Below are positions 1 to 11,176 of a stretch of DNA of 64,000 nucleotides, one piece after another (within the stretch, counting starts at the first letter, position 1; the number at the start of each line of letters is the position of its first letter). The notes under the pieces are model-generated. The model was not told the DNA's origin and searched no databases. It saw only the letters and a program-made list of their open reading frames with translations. Origin of the DNA: Letharia columbiana (Eukaryota > Ascomycota > Lecanoromycetes > Lecanorales > Parmeliaceae); contig NW_023501053.1 of NCBI RefSeq assembly GCF_014066305.1, positions 700,501 to 764,500 on the forward strand. Direction: 5' to 3'. Both the position numbers and the translations under genes were made by a program.

Positions 1-1620
1 ATATCTCTCTAGTCTTCTCTATTATTACTCTTATTATTAAATTTCTACTCTTTATTCTATTTATAATTATAATTTACTCTATATATATATATTATTTATC
101 TTTAAATATCGCTATTAGGCGTTCGCTAGTCGTTTCTCGCGTAAATTTCCTCTTTTTTACTCTTTAATTCTATTATTATTTTTATTTTTTTTATATTTTT
201 TATTATAATTATATTAAATATCGATTAAATCGCTATTAAGTTTTATATTAAATTTCTAAATATCTTATTAAATAAATTATCTCTACTTTAGCTATTTATA
301 AAGAAAATTTCTCTTATTAATATACTCTTTTAGCTATTTATTAATATCTATAAGCTTTTTAATTTACTTCTTTTTTAATAATCTCTTTAATAACATTTTC
401 TTTTTTATATAAACGCTATTATCTAATTTATATTATCTTTAAGAATTTTTTAAATAAGCGTATTTAAATTCTTAAATAATATATTTTTAATAGTTTTTAA
501 AGATATAACCGCTATCTTAATTTAAGTTAATATATTTTCTCTTATAATTTCTATATTAAAATCTATATAAAATCTATTTAATTATAATATTATCTTTTTT
601 ATTAAATTTCTTTTCTTTATTATATATATCTTCTCTTTCTTTTATACTTTATCTTCGCTTTTATTTCTCTTATATTTCTTCGCTATAATATTAACTATAT
701 CTTACTTATATTTCTTAAATACTTCGTTATTTATTATCTACTATAGTAAATATACTTCGAATATTCTTTTAATAATAATAATCTAATTCTTATACGAAGG
801 TCGATATTAAAAGTTCTAGATATATTAAGATAAGGGTTTAGATAGAGCTAAGTACTTAATATACTTTCAAATTTCATAAATAGTATTATTATTCTTTATT
901 TTAATAAGTATTAATACTCTATATAATAGCGACGTAGTATATATATACGAAGTATATATATAATAGCGATATTAATAGAATATATAATAGTAATAATATT
1001 AAAGTATTAATTATAGTATAAAGAAATAGAGAAAGAGTATAAAGACTTTTAATATATAAGTCTTATTTATATAATATAATAAATAGAAATCTTCTTATTA
1101 TTCTTTATCTTAATTATCTTTTATTAATATATTTAATACTTAAAGTATTAATTATAATAATAAGACTTAAATTTAAATACTTATTAAATCTTATTACTCT
1201 TATTAATTATAAATAAAATATTATATTACTCGAAAAGATATATTAAGAATTTATAAGAAAGTCGAAAGATAATAACTATATTATTAAAATTATAAGCTTA
1301 TTTAAAAGAGAATTTAGAAGTAAATAGAGTAAATATCGAGATATATTACGAAGATAATACGTCTTAAAAATAATAACGAGTATAGAAAAGATTATAGAAG
1401 AGATAATATACGACTTCGTCGAGCGAGCTAATAAGTATATACGTAATTATATAAAGTATTATCGTTAAATAAATGTAACTATATAGAAAGTACTAAGAAT
1501 ATTAAGAGTATTAAGTATTTTAGCGCTATTTAGAACTTTTAATATCGATCTCCGTAAGTATTTAGAGATAAGAAATTTTAATATTACTTATTAAAAACTT
1601 ATTAACTCTATTTAGAATAC
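1..1620. other. RIP-mutated AT-rich DNA, unassigned
   Basis: No gene is visible here. The sequence is almost pure A/T with isolated C and G, and CpA and TpG are nearly missing, which is what saturated RIP leaves behind. Short purine or pyrimidine runs and TATA-type simple sequence occur (for example around 930-965), but I could not match this stretch to any of the repeat families found further along. It is probably the remains of one or more transposons. Confidence 0.6.
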
Positions 1621-1625
1621 TCTTT

Positions 1626-1790
1626 TATTACGAGCGTATTCTTAATATATTACTTAGCTCTATAATCTAATATCTTAATAGAAGATATTCTCTATTATAT
1701 TATATCTCCTTTTCACCTATATAATTCGATAGTCTTATTATTCTATTCTATCTTACTTATATTAATATCGTATCTATACTAGTTCTAATA
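1626..1790 (+). repeat. 5' LTR of the family A element
   Basis: It begins TATTACGAGCG and ends TTCTAATA. It matches the right LTR over its whole length with scattered C/T and G/A differences. The 5-bp duplication TCTTT is immediately to the left. Confidence 0.8.
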
Positions 1791-2078
1791 TTATAATAAA
1801 GCTTCTTCGTATATTCGACGAAGAGAAATATAATCGAATATACTCTATTCGAATTAGCGAACGAATTTAAAGAAATACGCTAATAGAGACTTTAGTAAGA
1901 TATTAAGTTAAGATATTATATTTCTAAATAAGTCTATTAGACGAGTAACTCGATTTTAAAGAGTCTTATAGAATAGTAAAATAATCTCGCTAAAATAGTA
2001 GGCGAGAAATAAATAAGATATAAAGACTATTTATACGACTAGCGAATTAATAGTAGAAAGAAATCGTTATAAATTCTA

Positions 2079-2767
2079 TATAGTAAGTCTACTATAACGG
2101 TAGTAAACGTATAATCTCTTTACTAAGTATATCGATAATATACTTATAGTAAGTCTACTATAATAGCGACGAGAATAGTCTCGAAACGACTACGATTCGA
2201 TCTCTTTACTATATCTGTAAATCTAAAAGTAAATTTTCGTATATTTTCTCGGGTTCGCATTATAAGTACGATTTAGTCTATTAAGTAAACTTTATCTATA
2301 TCTAATTCTTTTTACTAGTTCTATTAATTTAGCAACTTTAAAATTTTTAGTAACTTTAAAATTTTATATAATATACTCTAATATACTCTATATATATATA
2401 ATATTAATATATATTATTATTAATATACGTATTATTATATACTATACTAGGTATTATTTACGCGATTAATTTTATTAAATTATCTATTTCTAGCTAAATT
2501 TAAGATAACGTTAATACTTATCGTCGTAGAATCTTATTATTATAACGTCGATTATTAGAACTTTTTTTTTCGTACGTATTACTACTAAACTAATAGACTA
2601 GTAAAAAATTAGAATAGTTACTAAACCGGCGGAATTTAGACGAATTCTAATTAGATTTACTAATTCACATTTTATAATTTCCCGATAAACGCGATTGCAT
2701 TTCAATTTTTGAACTTTTGATTTATAGATGTAAGTATATCGATAATATATATAGTAAGCCTACTATT
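2079..2767. repeat. Three copies of a small hairpin inside the family A element
   Basis: The palindrome TATAGTA-AGTC-TACTATA occurs at 2079-2096 and 2145-2162, and in slightly altered form at 2750-2767. The last two are each preceded by the same 18 bases (AAGTATATCGATAATATA at 2126-2143, and again just before 2750). The stretch between them includes a less mutated piece (2620-2730) that keeps several CA and TG dinucleotides. This could be a nested insertion bounded by a duplication, or an internal repeat of the element. Confidence 0.45.
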
Positions 2768-3273
2768 AAATAACATTTAATATATTTAATTCTTTTTCTA
2801 TCTTTCTATTAAATCTATAAATCGATAAATGCGACTAAGTTAAGATAAAGAATAGAATAGAGAATAAATTTTTAATAATAAGAGTATAAGAGATATAGAA
2901 TAAATCTATAGTAAAGCTCTTAGACTAGACTATTAAAAGATGTTAGAGATAAATATATACGTTAGATTTACTTTAATTCTATCGAAGAACTATAATAAGA
3001 AGAAGAACTCGAAGAATCTTATTAGTACGTAGATAAGATATAGCTAATATCTTTAGAATCTCTATAGAATAATATAAGTATAGTAGGTATAAATAATATA
3101 GTTAAGACTAGTATACGATTCGATATTTTCGATTACTACTATTATACCTTAGTAAATTATCTTTAATTAAGATCTATACGAACTATAGATATTTAAAAAT
3201 ATAGAATAAGTAATAGACGTATATCTTCGATCTATTAGTTATAGAGACTATAGCTATTAAGAGAGAGAAGTAG

Positions 3274-3438
3274 TATTATAAGCGTACTCTTAATATATTA
3301 CTTAGCTCTATAGTCTAATATCTTAATAAAGATATCTTCTACTATATTATATCTTCTTTTTATCTATATAATTCGATAGTCTTATTATTCTTATTCTATC
3401 TTATTTATATTAATATCGTATTTATACTAATTCTAACA
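3274..3438 (+). repeat. 3' LTR of the family A element
   Basis: It begins TATTATAAGCG and ends TTCTAACA, the intact form of the terminus. The purine run at about 3261-3273 lies just upstream, and TCTTT follows at 3439-3443. Confidence 0.8.
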
Positions 3439-3442
3439 TCTT

Positions 3443-4696
3443 TAATATAAGCTTAAATAGTCGAGTAGTAAAAATTTTAATAAAATATCAAAACTATTCT
3501 ACTTTGTTCTCGACTTAGATCTATTACTCGTATTCACTAGAATTTGCAATCTACTAGAATTTATAATCTTTAAAATTTAATCTTTATAACTTATTATTTC
3601 ATAACATTACAATAAAAATTCGAAAAAATATCTAATAGAATATGAAATGTGATTTTTATTTTTTAAAAATCTTTAAAATTAAGATAATGATAATTAATTT
3701 ATATAATAGCGTAATAAACTTCGATAACTATATCTTAATATATTACTATATAACTTTATTAATTTAAGCTTAATTAAAAAAAAAATGAAACTACAATAAT
3801 TATATTTTATATTCTTTTAACTTTTTTTTAGTTTTAAATTATATTATTGTGAAATAATAAATTATAAAGAATTAGATTTTAAAGATTATAAATTCTAGTA
3901 GATTATAAATTCTAGTAAATACAGAATCTCTCTTATTAAATAAATTCTAAAATTCTAAAATTATAATAATTATAAAATTATAAAAATTAGAAAAATAAAA
4001 ATATTAGTAATTAATTTAAAAATACTATACTAGATATTAAAATTAACTCTTTAAAAACTTATTATTAATATAACTTCTCTTTTTTCTATTAAAATTTTAC
4101 TATTATTTTAATTAATTATAGAACTTATTTTATATTTTCTAATAATTTAGAATTATAAAATTTAATCTTATAGTTCTAAGTAAATCTTAAATTAAAGTAT
4201 TTTTACTCTTCGAGAGTCGAATTTAATCTCGAAATTAGATTTAAAAATTAATTACTTTTTATAAATCTAATTTATAAGTCTAAAATTCTAAAATTCTAAA
4301 ATTCTAATAATCGTAAAAAATTATAAAAATTATAAAAATTATAAAATTACTAAAATTTCTATAAATTATAAAGATAATAATAATAATAATATAAATATAA
4401 ATAAATTATAATAGATATTAAGTTTTACTTTCTATTAATTTAATCTAAATTAATTTAAAGTTGTTAATTTTAAATATTATTTAATATAAACTCTTTTTTT
4501 ATTAAAATTTTTCTATTATTTTTATTAATTATAAAACTTATTTTATATATTCTAATATTTAAAATTTATAAAGTTTAATCTTATAATTCTAAGTAAGTCT
4601 TAAATTATTTTTTTTACTCTTCGAAAGTCGATTTAATCTCGAAATTAGATTTATATTAATTATTTTTTATAATTTTAATTTATAGATTTAAACTTA
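3443..4696 (+). repeat. Family D repeat, RIP-mutated, split by MITE-1
   Basis: It starts with AATATAAGCTTAAATAGTCG and ends with a tail reading TTTATAGATTTAAACTTAT, close to the tail of one family B copy. Other copies are at 14092-14625 (opposite strand) and about 20505-21080 (partial). It contains a unit duplicated in tandem (about 4060-4275 and 4485-4685) and low-complexity runs of the type AAAATTCTAAAATTCT. MITE-1 is inserted at 3530-3922. No coding capacity remains, and the element type is unknown. Confidence 0.5.
3530..3922. mobile_element. MITE-1: 393-bp element with terminal inverted repeats of about 75 bp
   Basis: The left end reads GTATTCACTAGAATTTGCAA and the reverse complement of the right end reads GTATTTACTAGAATTTATAA. 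The match continues for about 75 bases with roughly one difference in ten, mostly C/T. A paralogous empty site is present: family D at about 20580-20605 reads straight through the point where this copy is interrupted (TTTACGAATCTCTC against CTCGTA...TACAGAATCTCTC), which suggests a TA target as used by Tc1/mariner-type transposases. It has no ORF, so it is non-autonomous. Confidence 0.75.
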
Positions 4697-5427
4697 TATA
4701 ATATAATAGAAAGCTATAGCGATAATAAGATATAGTAAATATCTTTATAAAGTATATTTAATAGTAGATAGAATATATATATTACTTTAACTAAGATAGT
4801 AAATAATTAAATAAAGTAATAAGAGTATATTAATATGAATTTAAATAATTTTTTTTGAAAATAATAAAAGAGAGCTATAATAATAATAAGATATAGTAAA
4901 TACATTTATAGAGTATACTTAATAATAGTTAAAATATTTATATTATTTTAATTATAATAGTAAATATATTTAATAAATAGTTATTATTATTATAATAGTA
5001 ATATATATAAAAGAAAATAATAAAATAACGCTTTCTTTATAAATATTAATAAAATCTATTATTTAATTAATTAATTAAGATATTTAAATAAAAATTAATA
5101 GAATAAGAATTAATTTATTTTAATTTATCTTATTACTATTATATTTTATAATTACGCTTTATATATATAGCGAATTAATAGTATAATTATATTAGAAGTA
5201 GATTTATAACTAACTTATTAATAAATCTTTATATATAAGATTTATAGATAATAATTAAAATAATTAAAATATTAGTAACTTAGTTAAAAAAGCTTAATTT
5301 TAAGAGTATCTACGCTTAATAGTTAGATACTTCTATTTAAATCTAAATAAAACTCTTATAAAGTCGTTATAGAGTCTTTATAGAGTCTTTATAGAGATTA
5401 TTATTAATATAAAATAAGATTATTAAT
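4697..5427. other. RIP-mutated AT-rich DNA, unassigned
   Basis: No gene is visible. Two similar blocks (about 4700-4790 and 4868-4960) share phrases such as ATAATAAGATATAGTAAAT and look like a degraded tandem duplication. The rest is featureless A/T-rich sequence. Confidence 0.5.
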
Positions 5428-6182
5428 ATATATAAAAGAATAAGATAGAGCTAAGCTAGAAAATCTTAAATTTATATATATAGTTAATTATAAATTCGAG
5501 ATTATTATATCTTTTAACTAGATCGACTAAGTTAATTTACTAGCTCTTATTAAAATATAACTCTCGCGCATCCCAGCCACCATGTTTTCGGCCTCCGCGC
5601 ATCTCAGCCACCTAATTTTATACTGTATTTAGGACCTGGCCTCGGAGAGGTTTTAGAGAATTAATCGGTCCGTTCTATATATCACATACCTGAAATTCTA
5701 ATAGCTCTCTCGAAATCTCTTATTAAAAAAATAGATATACGTTATTTATAAATAGAATACTTTTTTATTTTCTATTAAAACTTTAAGATTATTTTTTTAA
5801 ATTATAAAGTAAAGATTACGCTTTTTAATAATTTAAAAATTTAAAAATTTAATCTTATAATTATTAAAGGGTAAGAACCTTAAATATCGTTTATTAAAGT
5901 TCGCTTATTAAATTTATCGATAGCCCTAATTGAAAAATAGATATATATTATTTAATTTTAAAATATCATTTTTATTTTCTATTAAAAAAATTAAATTCTT
6001 TTTTTAAATTATAGAGCGTAATTTAGGCATTTTAATAATCTAATAATTCTAAATTTAGTCTTATAATTATTTAAAGGTAAAGAATTCAAATATCGCTTAT
6101 TAAAGTTCGCTTATTAAATTTACTCGATAGCTCTAATTAAAAAAAAATAGATTATAAATTTAACTTATAGATTTAAACTCGT
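5428..6182 (+). repeat. Family B repeat with two internal units and a small unmutated insert
   Basis: The family B head (AAGAATAAGATAGAGCTAAGC) is at the left and the tail (ATAGATTTAAACTCGT) at the right. Between them the internal unit of about 200 bp, which contains ATTTTCTATTAAAA and TTCGCTTATTAAATTTA, occurs twice. Unlike other copies, about 5565-5690 holds roughly 125 bp of GC-richer DNA where other copies run straight from the CTCTCG-like motif into CTTATTAAAA. That piece keeps CA and TG dinucleotides and carries a near-duplicate motif, CCGCGCATCTCAGCCACC. Confidence 0.6.
5565..5690. other. Unmutated insert inside a RIP-mutated family B repeat
   Basis: About 125 bp of ordinary base composition inside a heavily mutated repeat. 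The motif CGCGCATCCCAGCCACC is followed about 35 bases later by CGCGCATCTCAGCCACC. It has no ORF, and no counterpart was seen elsewhere in the window. It may be a later insertion or filler DNA from repair. Confidence 0.45.
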
Positions 6183-6410
6183 AGAGTATAAATAGATAAA
6201 AGATAGAATAAGAGATATAGAATAGCTATATTTATTTCTTTAAAGTTTTTATACTAATTTTTAAATAGATTTAGCGTTTCGCTTATTTAGCTAATAACTT
6301 TATTATTAGATAATTTATAATATTCTTTACTTTTTTAATAATAAAAATCTATTTTTTATTTTTTATTAATAATATTATAAATAATAAATAAATAATTTAT
6401 TTAAATAATA
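6183..6410. other. AT-rich spacer between family B and family C copies
   Basis: No feature is visible beyond A/T-rich sequence with a few CG dinucleotides. Confidence 0.5.
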
Positions 6411-6659
6411 ACAAGTAAAGGCCTATAAATTAAATTTATAAAGTTAGATTTTTCATTTTTCTAAGTTAAATGAAATTTTAGCTATACGTTTTTAATTTAC
6501 ATATAAGTATATATATATAAAGAGAGGCGCGCTAAGATCTAATTAGAAAGGTATATCGAGTATAGAGAATTAATTCGTAATAATTACCTATAAAAAATAG
6601 AGAAAGATTATGTTCTTATAATAAGAAGTATCGAAATATCGAAAAGAAATAGAGATAAT

Positions 6660-7095
6660 ATGCTAATTAGTGGTGTGAATCCCACATTATCTTCTACCGC
6701 AGTGAAATCTTTCGAATAATAAAATAGCTGTTAAAGCAAGACATCGAACGGTTTCAATTCGTTCAAATATATATCGTTCGATGTTCCTCCTATAGAGGCC
6801 TAATTGGCTATGATCGTCGCAGTAGATCCTCCTCTTATGACGTTATTGTAGTGATATACCATATTAATGTAGTGGGAATGACAGGTCAAGTTGCAGTGGT
6901 GTTCTCCGCTTGCTAAGTGATGATTTGATGTGAAATCGTGGAGAGCATATGACGTGGGATCTTGGAGAGCTAAGCCGTGTTCTTGGTGCTGGAGGCCTTG
7001 TTACCGCTTGGTTTCTCCCGCAGTATTCTCTATAGTATTCTCCGCAGTATTCTTCGCATTTGCCTATTATAGTTTCTTCTCTTACTTCTATTAAT
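6660..7095 (-). pseudogene. Lightly mutated AEN-repeat coding remnant within family C
   Basis: This patch has nearly normal base composition within saturated RIP sequence. From about 6787 to 7085 it aligns with the second internal region of the three-LTR element (about 49962-50225), sharing GATCGTCGCAGTAGATCC and GTGGGATCTTGGAGAGCT. Read on the minus strand it keeps phrases such as ANAKNTAENT, but two Gln codons have become TAA and TAG, the C-to-T change RIP makes. The 12-base unit that encodes A-E-N-T is expanded compared with 50.2 kb. Frame loss and stops make it a pseudogene. Confidence 0.65.
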
Positions 7096-7102
7096 ATAAT
7101 AT

Positions 7103-9338
7103 ATATAATAGAATAAGATAGAGCTAAGCTTGAAAATCTTAAATTTATATATATAGTTAATTATAAAGTTAGATTTTATACGCTTTTTAATTAAACCGAC
7201 TAAATTAGCTCGATAATCCTTTTAAGCTCTCTTATTAAAAATTTATATATAGAAATTTTATACTTTAAAGTACTTAGCTCTATAATATATATAGTTACTT
7301 TATAATTTCTTAAATTATAAAGCTCGCTTTACGCTTTCTAACGCTATAAAAATTATAAAGTTTAATCTATTATTAATAAATTAAATAAATATTTAAATAT
7401 AATAGTTATAATAGTTATATTAGACGCGTTCGAAATCGAATAATAATTCTTTTATCTATTTATTATTCTTTTATTATTTTATTAATTCTATTAATTTTAT
7501 TAATTCTATTAATATAAATATAATTATCTTCGATATCTCTCGTCTAATAGGTTATTAATTTTTTTATATATATTCTTTTCTTTTCTCTTAAATTAGAGCC
7601 TCTTATTAACGCTCTTAAATTATCTCTTAATAAATTTATTATTACTAGTAATTAAGGCCGTAAGCGAGTTTAATAGCTATTACTTTTACTACTTATAAAC
7701 GCGTTAAAAATTAAATTATTTTTTTAAAAAGAGCTTAAACGAATATATTCTCTTTTATATACTTCTCTTAAGTTAGCGATAGATAAATTAAATTAATATT
7801 TAAATATTATAATTATATTAAACGCGTTCGAGATCGAATAATAATTCTTTTATCTATTTATATAATTATTCTTCTTCTACTATTTTATTAATTCTATTAA
7901 TTCTACTAATTTTATTAATTTTATTAATTCTATTAATATAAATATATTTATTCTCGATATTCTTATATTTAATTAAATAAGAGAAGAATCTATAATAAAC
8001 GAATACGAAGAATACTATAAAGAATATTATAAAGATAGTTATTAGTAGTAATAATATAATAGATTTACTCTTTATAATCTTATATTAATTTACTTAGATA
8101 ATATAAGAGAAGTTAATATAGTAAGCGAATATAAAGAATATTATAAAGAAATTAAGCGATAATAAGATTTTTAATATTAAGAATACGACTTAGCTCTCTA
8201 AAATTCTACGTTATATACTCTTTATAATTCTATATTAAATTATTATTTAGTAAGCGAAGAATACTACTATAACTTAATCTATTATTTCTACTATATTAAG
8301 AAGTAAGAGAAGAAACTATAATAGATAAATACGGAGAATACTACGAAGAATACTACGGAGAATATTATAAAGAATATTACGAAGAAATTAAGCGATAATA
8401 AGATTATTATTATTAAGAATACGGCTTAGCTCTTTAAGATCTTATATTATATTAAGTTATTTACTTAGTTTATTTAATTTTAATTACTTAAATTATTACT
8501 TTAGTAAGCGAAGAATAAAATTACTATAACTTAGTCTATTATTTCTACTATATTAAGAAGTAAAATAAGAAACTATAATAGATAAATACGAAGAATAATA
8601 CGAAGAATACTTTAAGAAATTATATTATATTAATTATTTACTTATTATTAAGAATACTGACTTAGCTCTTTAAGATCATACGTAAATATATAGAATACTC
8701 TACGTAATTTTATATTAAATTATTATTAAGAATAAGCGAAGCTCTTTAATATTCCACGTTATATACTCTTTATAATTCTATTATTAAATTATTACTTATT
8801 AATATAAGAATATTATTATAATTTAATCGTTATAAACTCTATTATATTAATATATTATATTAATATAATCTCTATAGAAGAAATATCGAATAATATATAT
8901 TTAAACAAATTAAAATCGTTCGATATCTATAGCTATTTTATTATTCGAAAGATTTTACTACGATAGAAGATATTATAGAATTTATATTACTAACTAATAC
9001 GTTATCTTTATTTCTTTTTAATATTTTGATACTTCTTACTATAAGAATATAATCTTTCTCTATTTTTTATAGGCAATTATTACGAATTAATTCTTTATAC
9101 TTAATATACCTTTCTAATTAGATCTTAGCGCGCCTCTCTTCGTATATATATATCTATATACTATATAGATTAAATTAATTTATTTTATAGTAAAAGTAGA
9201 TTAAAAACGTATAGTAAGCGATTAGAGTTCGATTTAACTTAGGGCTAGAGCTAAAATTTCATTTAACTTAAAAAAATTCAACTTTATTTAACTTAGAAAA
9301 ATTCAACTCTATAAATTTAATTTATAGGTCTTTACTTA
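7103..9338 (-). mobile_element. Family C element, inner inverted copy, RIP-mutated
   Basis: It begins with the head (GAATAAGATAGAGCTAAGCT at about 7111) and ends with the tail (ATTTATAGGTCTTTACTT at about 9338), so it lies opposite to the outer copy. Its length of about 2.2 kb agrees with the copy at 55207-57379. The end-to-start order is mirrored: the coiled-coil-like remnant at about 7430-7790, AEN blocks at about 7980-8870, and the GCGCGCCTCTC motif near 9126. With the left part of the outer copy it forms an inverted repeat with arms of about 0.7 kb. Confidence 0.6.
7980..8870 (+). repeat. Tandem AEN-repeat block, RIP-mutated, inverted copy
   Basis: Several degenerate units of about 200 bp, each with a version of TTAGCTCTTTAAGATC (near 8188, 8424, 8660 and 8735) and a run of 12-base units such as GAAGAATACTAC. 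These are reverse complements of the units at 9380-10010 and 55600-56580. In the unmutated homologue at 50.1-50.3 kb they encode the AEN motif on the minus strand. All reading frames are closed here. Confidence 0.55.
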
Positions 9339-9379
9339 TATATACTAATATTATATTAATATAATAGAAATAATAAATT

Positions 9380-10010
9380 AAGTTATAATAATATTCTTCG
9401 CTTACTAAATAATAATTTAATATAGAATCGTAGAGAGTATATAACGTAAGATCTTAAAGAGCTAAGTCGTATTCTTAACGATAGTAATCTTATTACCGCT
9501 TAATTTCTTTATAGTATTCTTCATAGTATTCTCCGTAGTATTCTCTATAGTATTCTTTCGCATTTATATATTATAATTTCTTCTCTTACTTCTTTTTTTA
9601 TAAAGTATTAAATTAAGTAACTAGCTAAGTAATTAACTAAATAAATAATTAATATAATATAGAATCTTAAAGAGCTAAGTCGTATTCTTAACGATAATAG
9701 CTTTATTATTACTTAATTTCTTTATAATATTCTTCGTATTTACCTATTATAGTTTCTTCTCTTACTTCTTTTTTTATAGAGTATTAAATTAAGTAATTAG
9801 TTAAATAGCTAATTAAATAAATAATTAATATAATATAGAATCTTAAAGAGCTAAAGTCGTATTCTTAATAATAATAATTTTATTATTATTTAATTTCTCT
9901 TAAGTAGTATTCTTGGCATTTTATCTATTATAGTTTCTTCTTTTTTCTTTTTTTTATAAAGTATTAGATTAAGTAACTAGTTAAATAATTAATTAAATAA
10001 ATAATTAAGT
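9380..10010 (-). repeat. Tandem AEN-repeat block, RIP-mutated, outer copy
   Basis: Three degenerate units, each with AGATCTTAAAGAGCTAAGTC or a close variant (near 9448, 9660 and 9838). In the first unit the 12-base subunit TATTCTCCGTAG is repeated about four times (9515-9560). The later units contain extra AACTAGCTAAGTAATTAACT-type sequence. Homologous to 49975-50330. Confidence 0.55.
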
Positions 10011-10763
10011 AACTAGTTAATAATCTAATTAAATAAATTATTAAGTTAATAAAATAGATAGAAATAACGTAAATAGCTAATCGAGTATCGTTAGATTAAG
10101 AAAAAGTTATAATAGAGGAGAATAATAGCTATAAATCCGTTTAAACTCTTTTTAAGAATCTTTTAATACGTTTATAAATAGTAGTAGATAGCTATTAAGC
10201 TCGCTTACGGCCTCGATTACTAATAGTAATAAATTTATTAAAAAATAATCTAAGAGCGTTAATAGAAGCTCTAAGAGACTAAGTAAAAAAAGTATATATA
10301 TCTAAGATGTTAAATAACCTTTAGACGAGAGATATCGAAGATAATTATATTTATATTAATGAAATTAATAGAATTAATAGAATAGTAAAAGAATAATAAT
10401 TATATAAATAGATAAAAGGATTATTATTCGATTTCGAACGCGTTTAATATAATTATATTATATTTTAATATTTATTTAATCTACTAATAGTAGATTAAAC
10501 TTTATTATTTTTATATCGTTAAAAAGCGTCTATTAAGCTCTATAATTCACGAAATTATAAAGAAATAGTATTTATAGAGAGCTAGTTATTTTAGAGTATA
10601 AGACTTTCTATATATAGATTTTTAATAATTATAAATAGTAATTTATTTCTAGCTATTTATCATTTAATTAAAAAGCGTAGATCTAATAAATTAATAATTA
10701 ATTATATATATAAATTCAAGATTTTCTAAGTTTAGCTTTATCTTATTCTTTTATATATACTAA

Positions 10764-11176
10764 TAAAAATAATAAAAATAATCTTAATATCTAATACTCT
10801 AATCTTTTAAAAATTGATTATAGAAGAGATAAACTTCGATAGTGAGATTAATAATATAATAAACTTTAAATAAGATAATATAGATAAGAGTAATAATAAT
10901 GCTCTTAATAGCTATATTTATAACGATCTAATTAAAAATTAGTCCTTAACTCTTATAAATAATAATAGTATATATTAGAGTAAGAGAGATTTACGTCTAA
11001 GTATATATATTATTATTATACTCTAATTACTACGTTTTTAATAAAATAAAAATTACGTATTTTTTATTAATAAGAATAATAGCTTACTTACTATAGATAT
11101 CGATTTTAATAAGAATTATTATTAATATAGTCTTAAAGAGATTTTAAATATTATTAGATATATTTAATAATTAATA
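10764..11176. other. RIP-mutated AT-rich DNA, unassigned
   Basis: No gene and no match to a repeat family seen elsewhere in the window. Confidence 0.5.

Larger units (their letters stand above)
1626..3438 (+). mobile_element. Short LTR retroelement, family A, RIP-mutated, no recognisable pol
   Basis: A complete small LTR element. Two copies of a 165-bp repeat bound about 1.48 kb of internal DNA, and the 5-bp target duplication TCTTT lies directly outside both (1621-1625 and 3439-3443). The right LTR ends CTAACA and the left one CTAATA, so the original ends were probably TGTTA...TAACA. A purine run (GAGAGAGAAGTAG) precedes the right LTR and fits a polypurine tract, giving plus orientation. 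The internal part is too short for a full gag-pol and shows no zinc knuckle or reverse transcriptase, so it is probably non-autonomous (TRIM/LARD-like) or internally deleted. Solo LTRs of the family lie at 33309-33491 and 51339-51510. Confidence 0.8.
6411..10763 (+). mobile_element. Family C element, outer copy, interrupted by an inverted family C copy
   Basis: It begins with AAGTAAAGGCCTATAAATTA and ends with the family head read in reverse (AGCTTTATCTTATTCTTTTA at about 10733-10755). The copy at 55207-57379 shows the same order uninterrupted: tail, a GAGAGGCGCGC motif, a segment with ATCGAAAAGAAATAGAGATA, the tandem AEN-repeat block, a coiled-coil-like remnant, then the head. Here the AEN block is split by an inverted family C copy at about 7103-9338. 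Candidate target duplication: ATTAATATAATA on both sides of the inner copy. No transposase is recognisable. Confidence 0.6.

Noticed and set aside
5428..6182. Family B as solo LTRs or a TIR element
   Set aside because: The head and tail are not inverted repeats of each other, no TG...CA ends can be inferred consistently, and I could not find reliable target duplications in the flanks, which are all A/T-rich.
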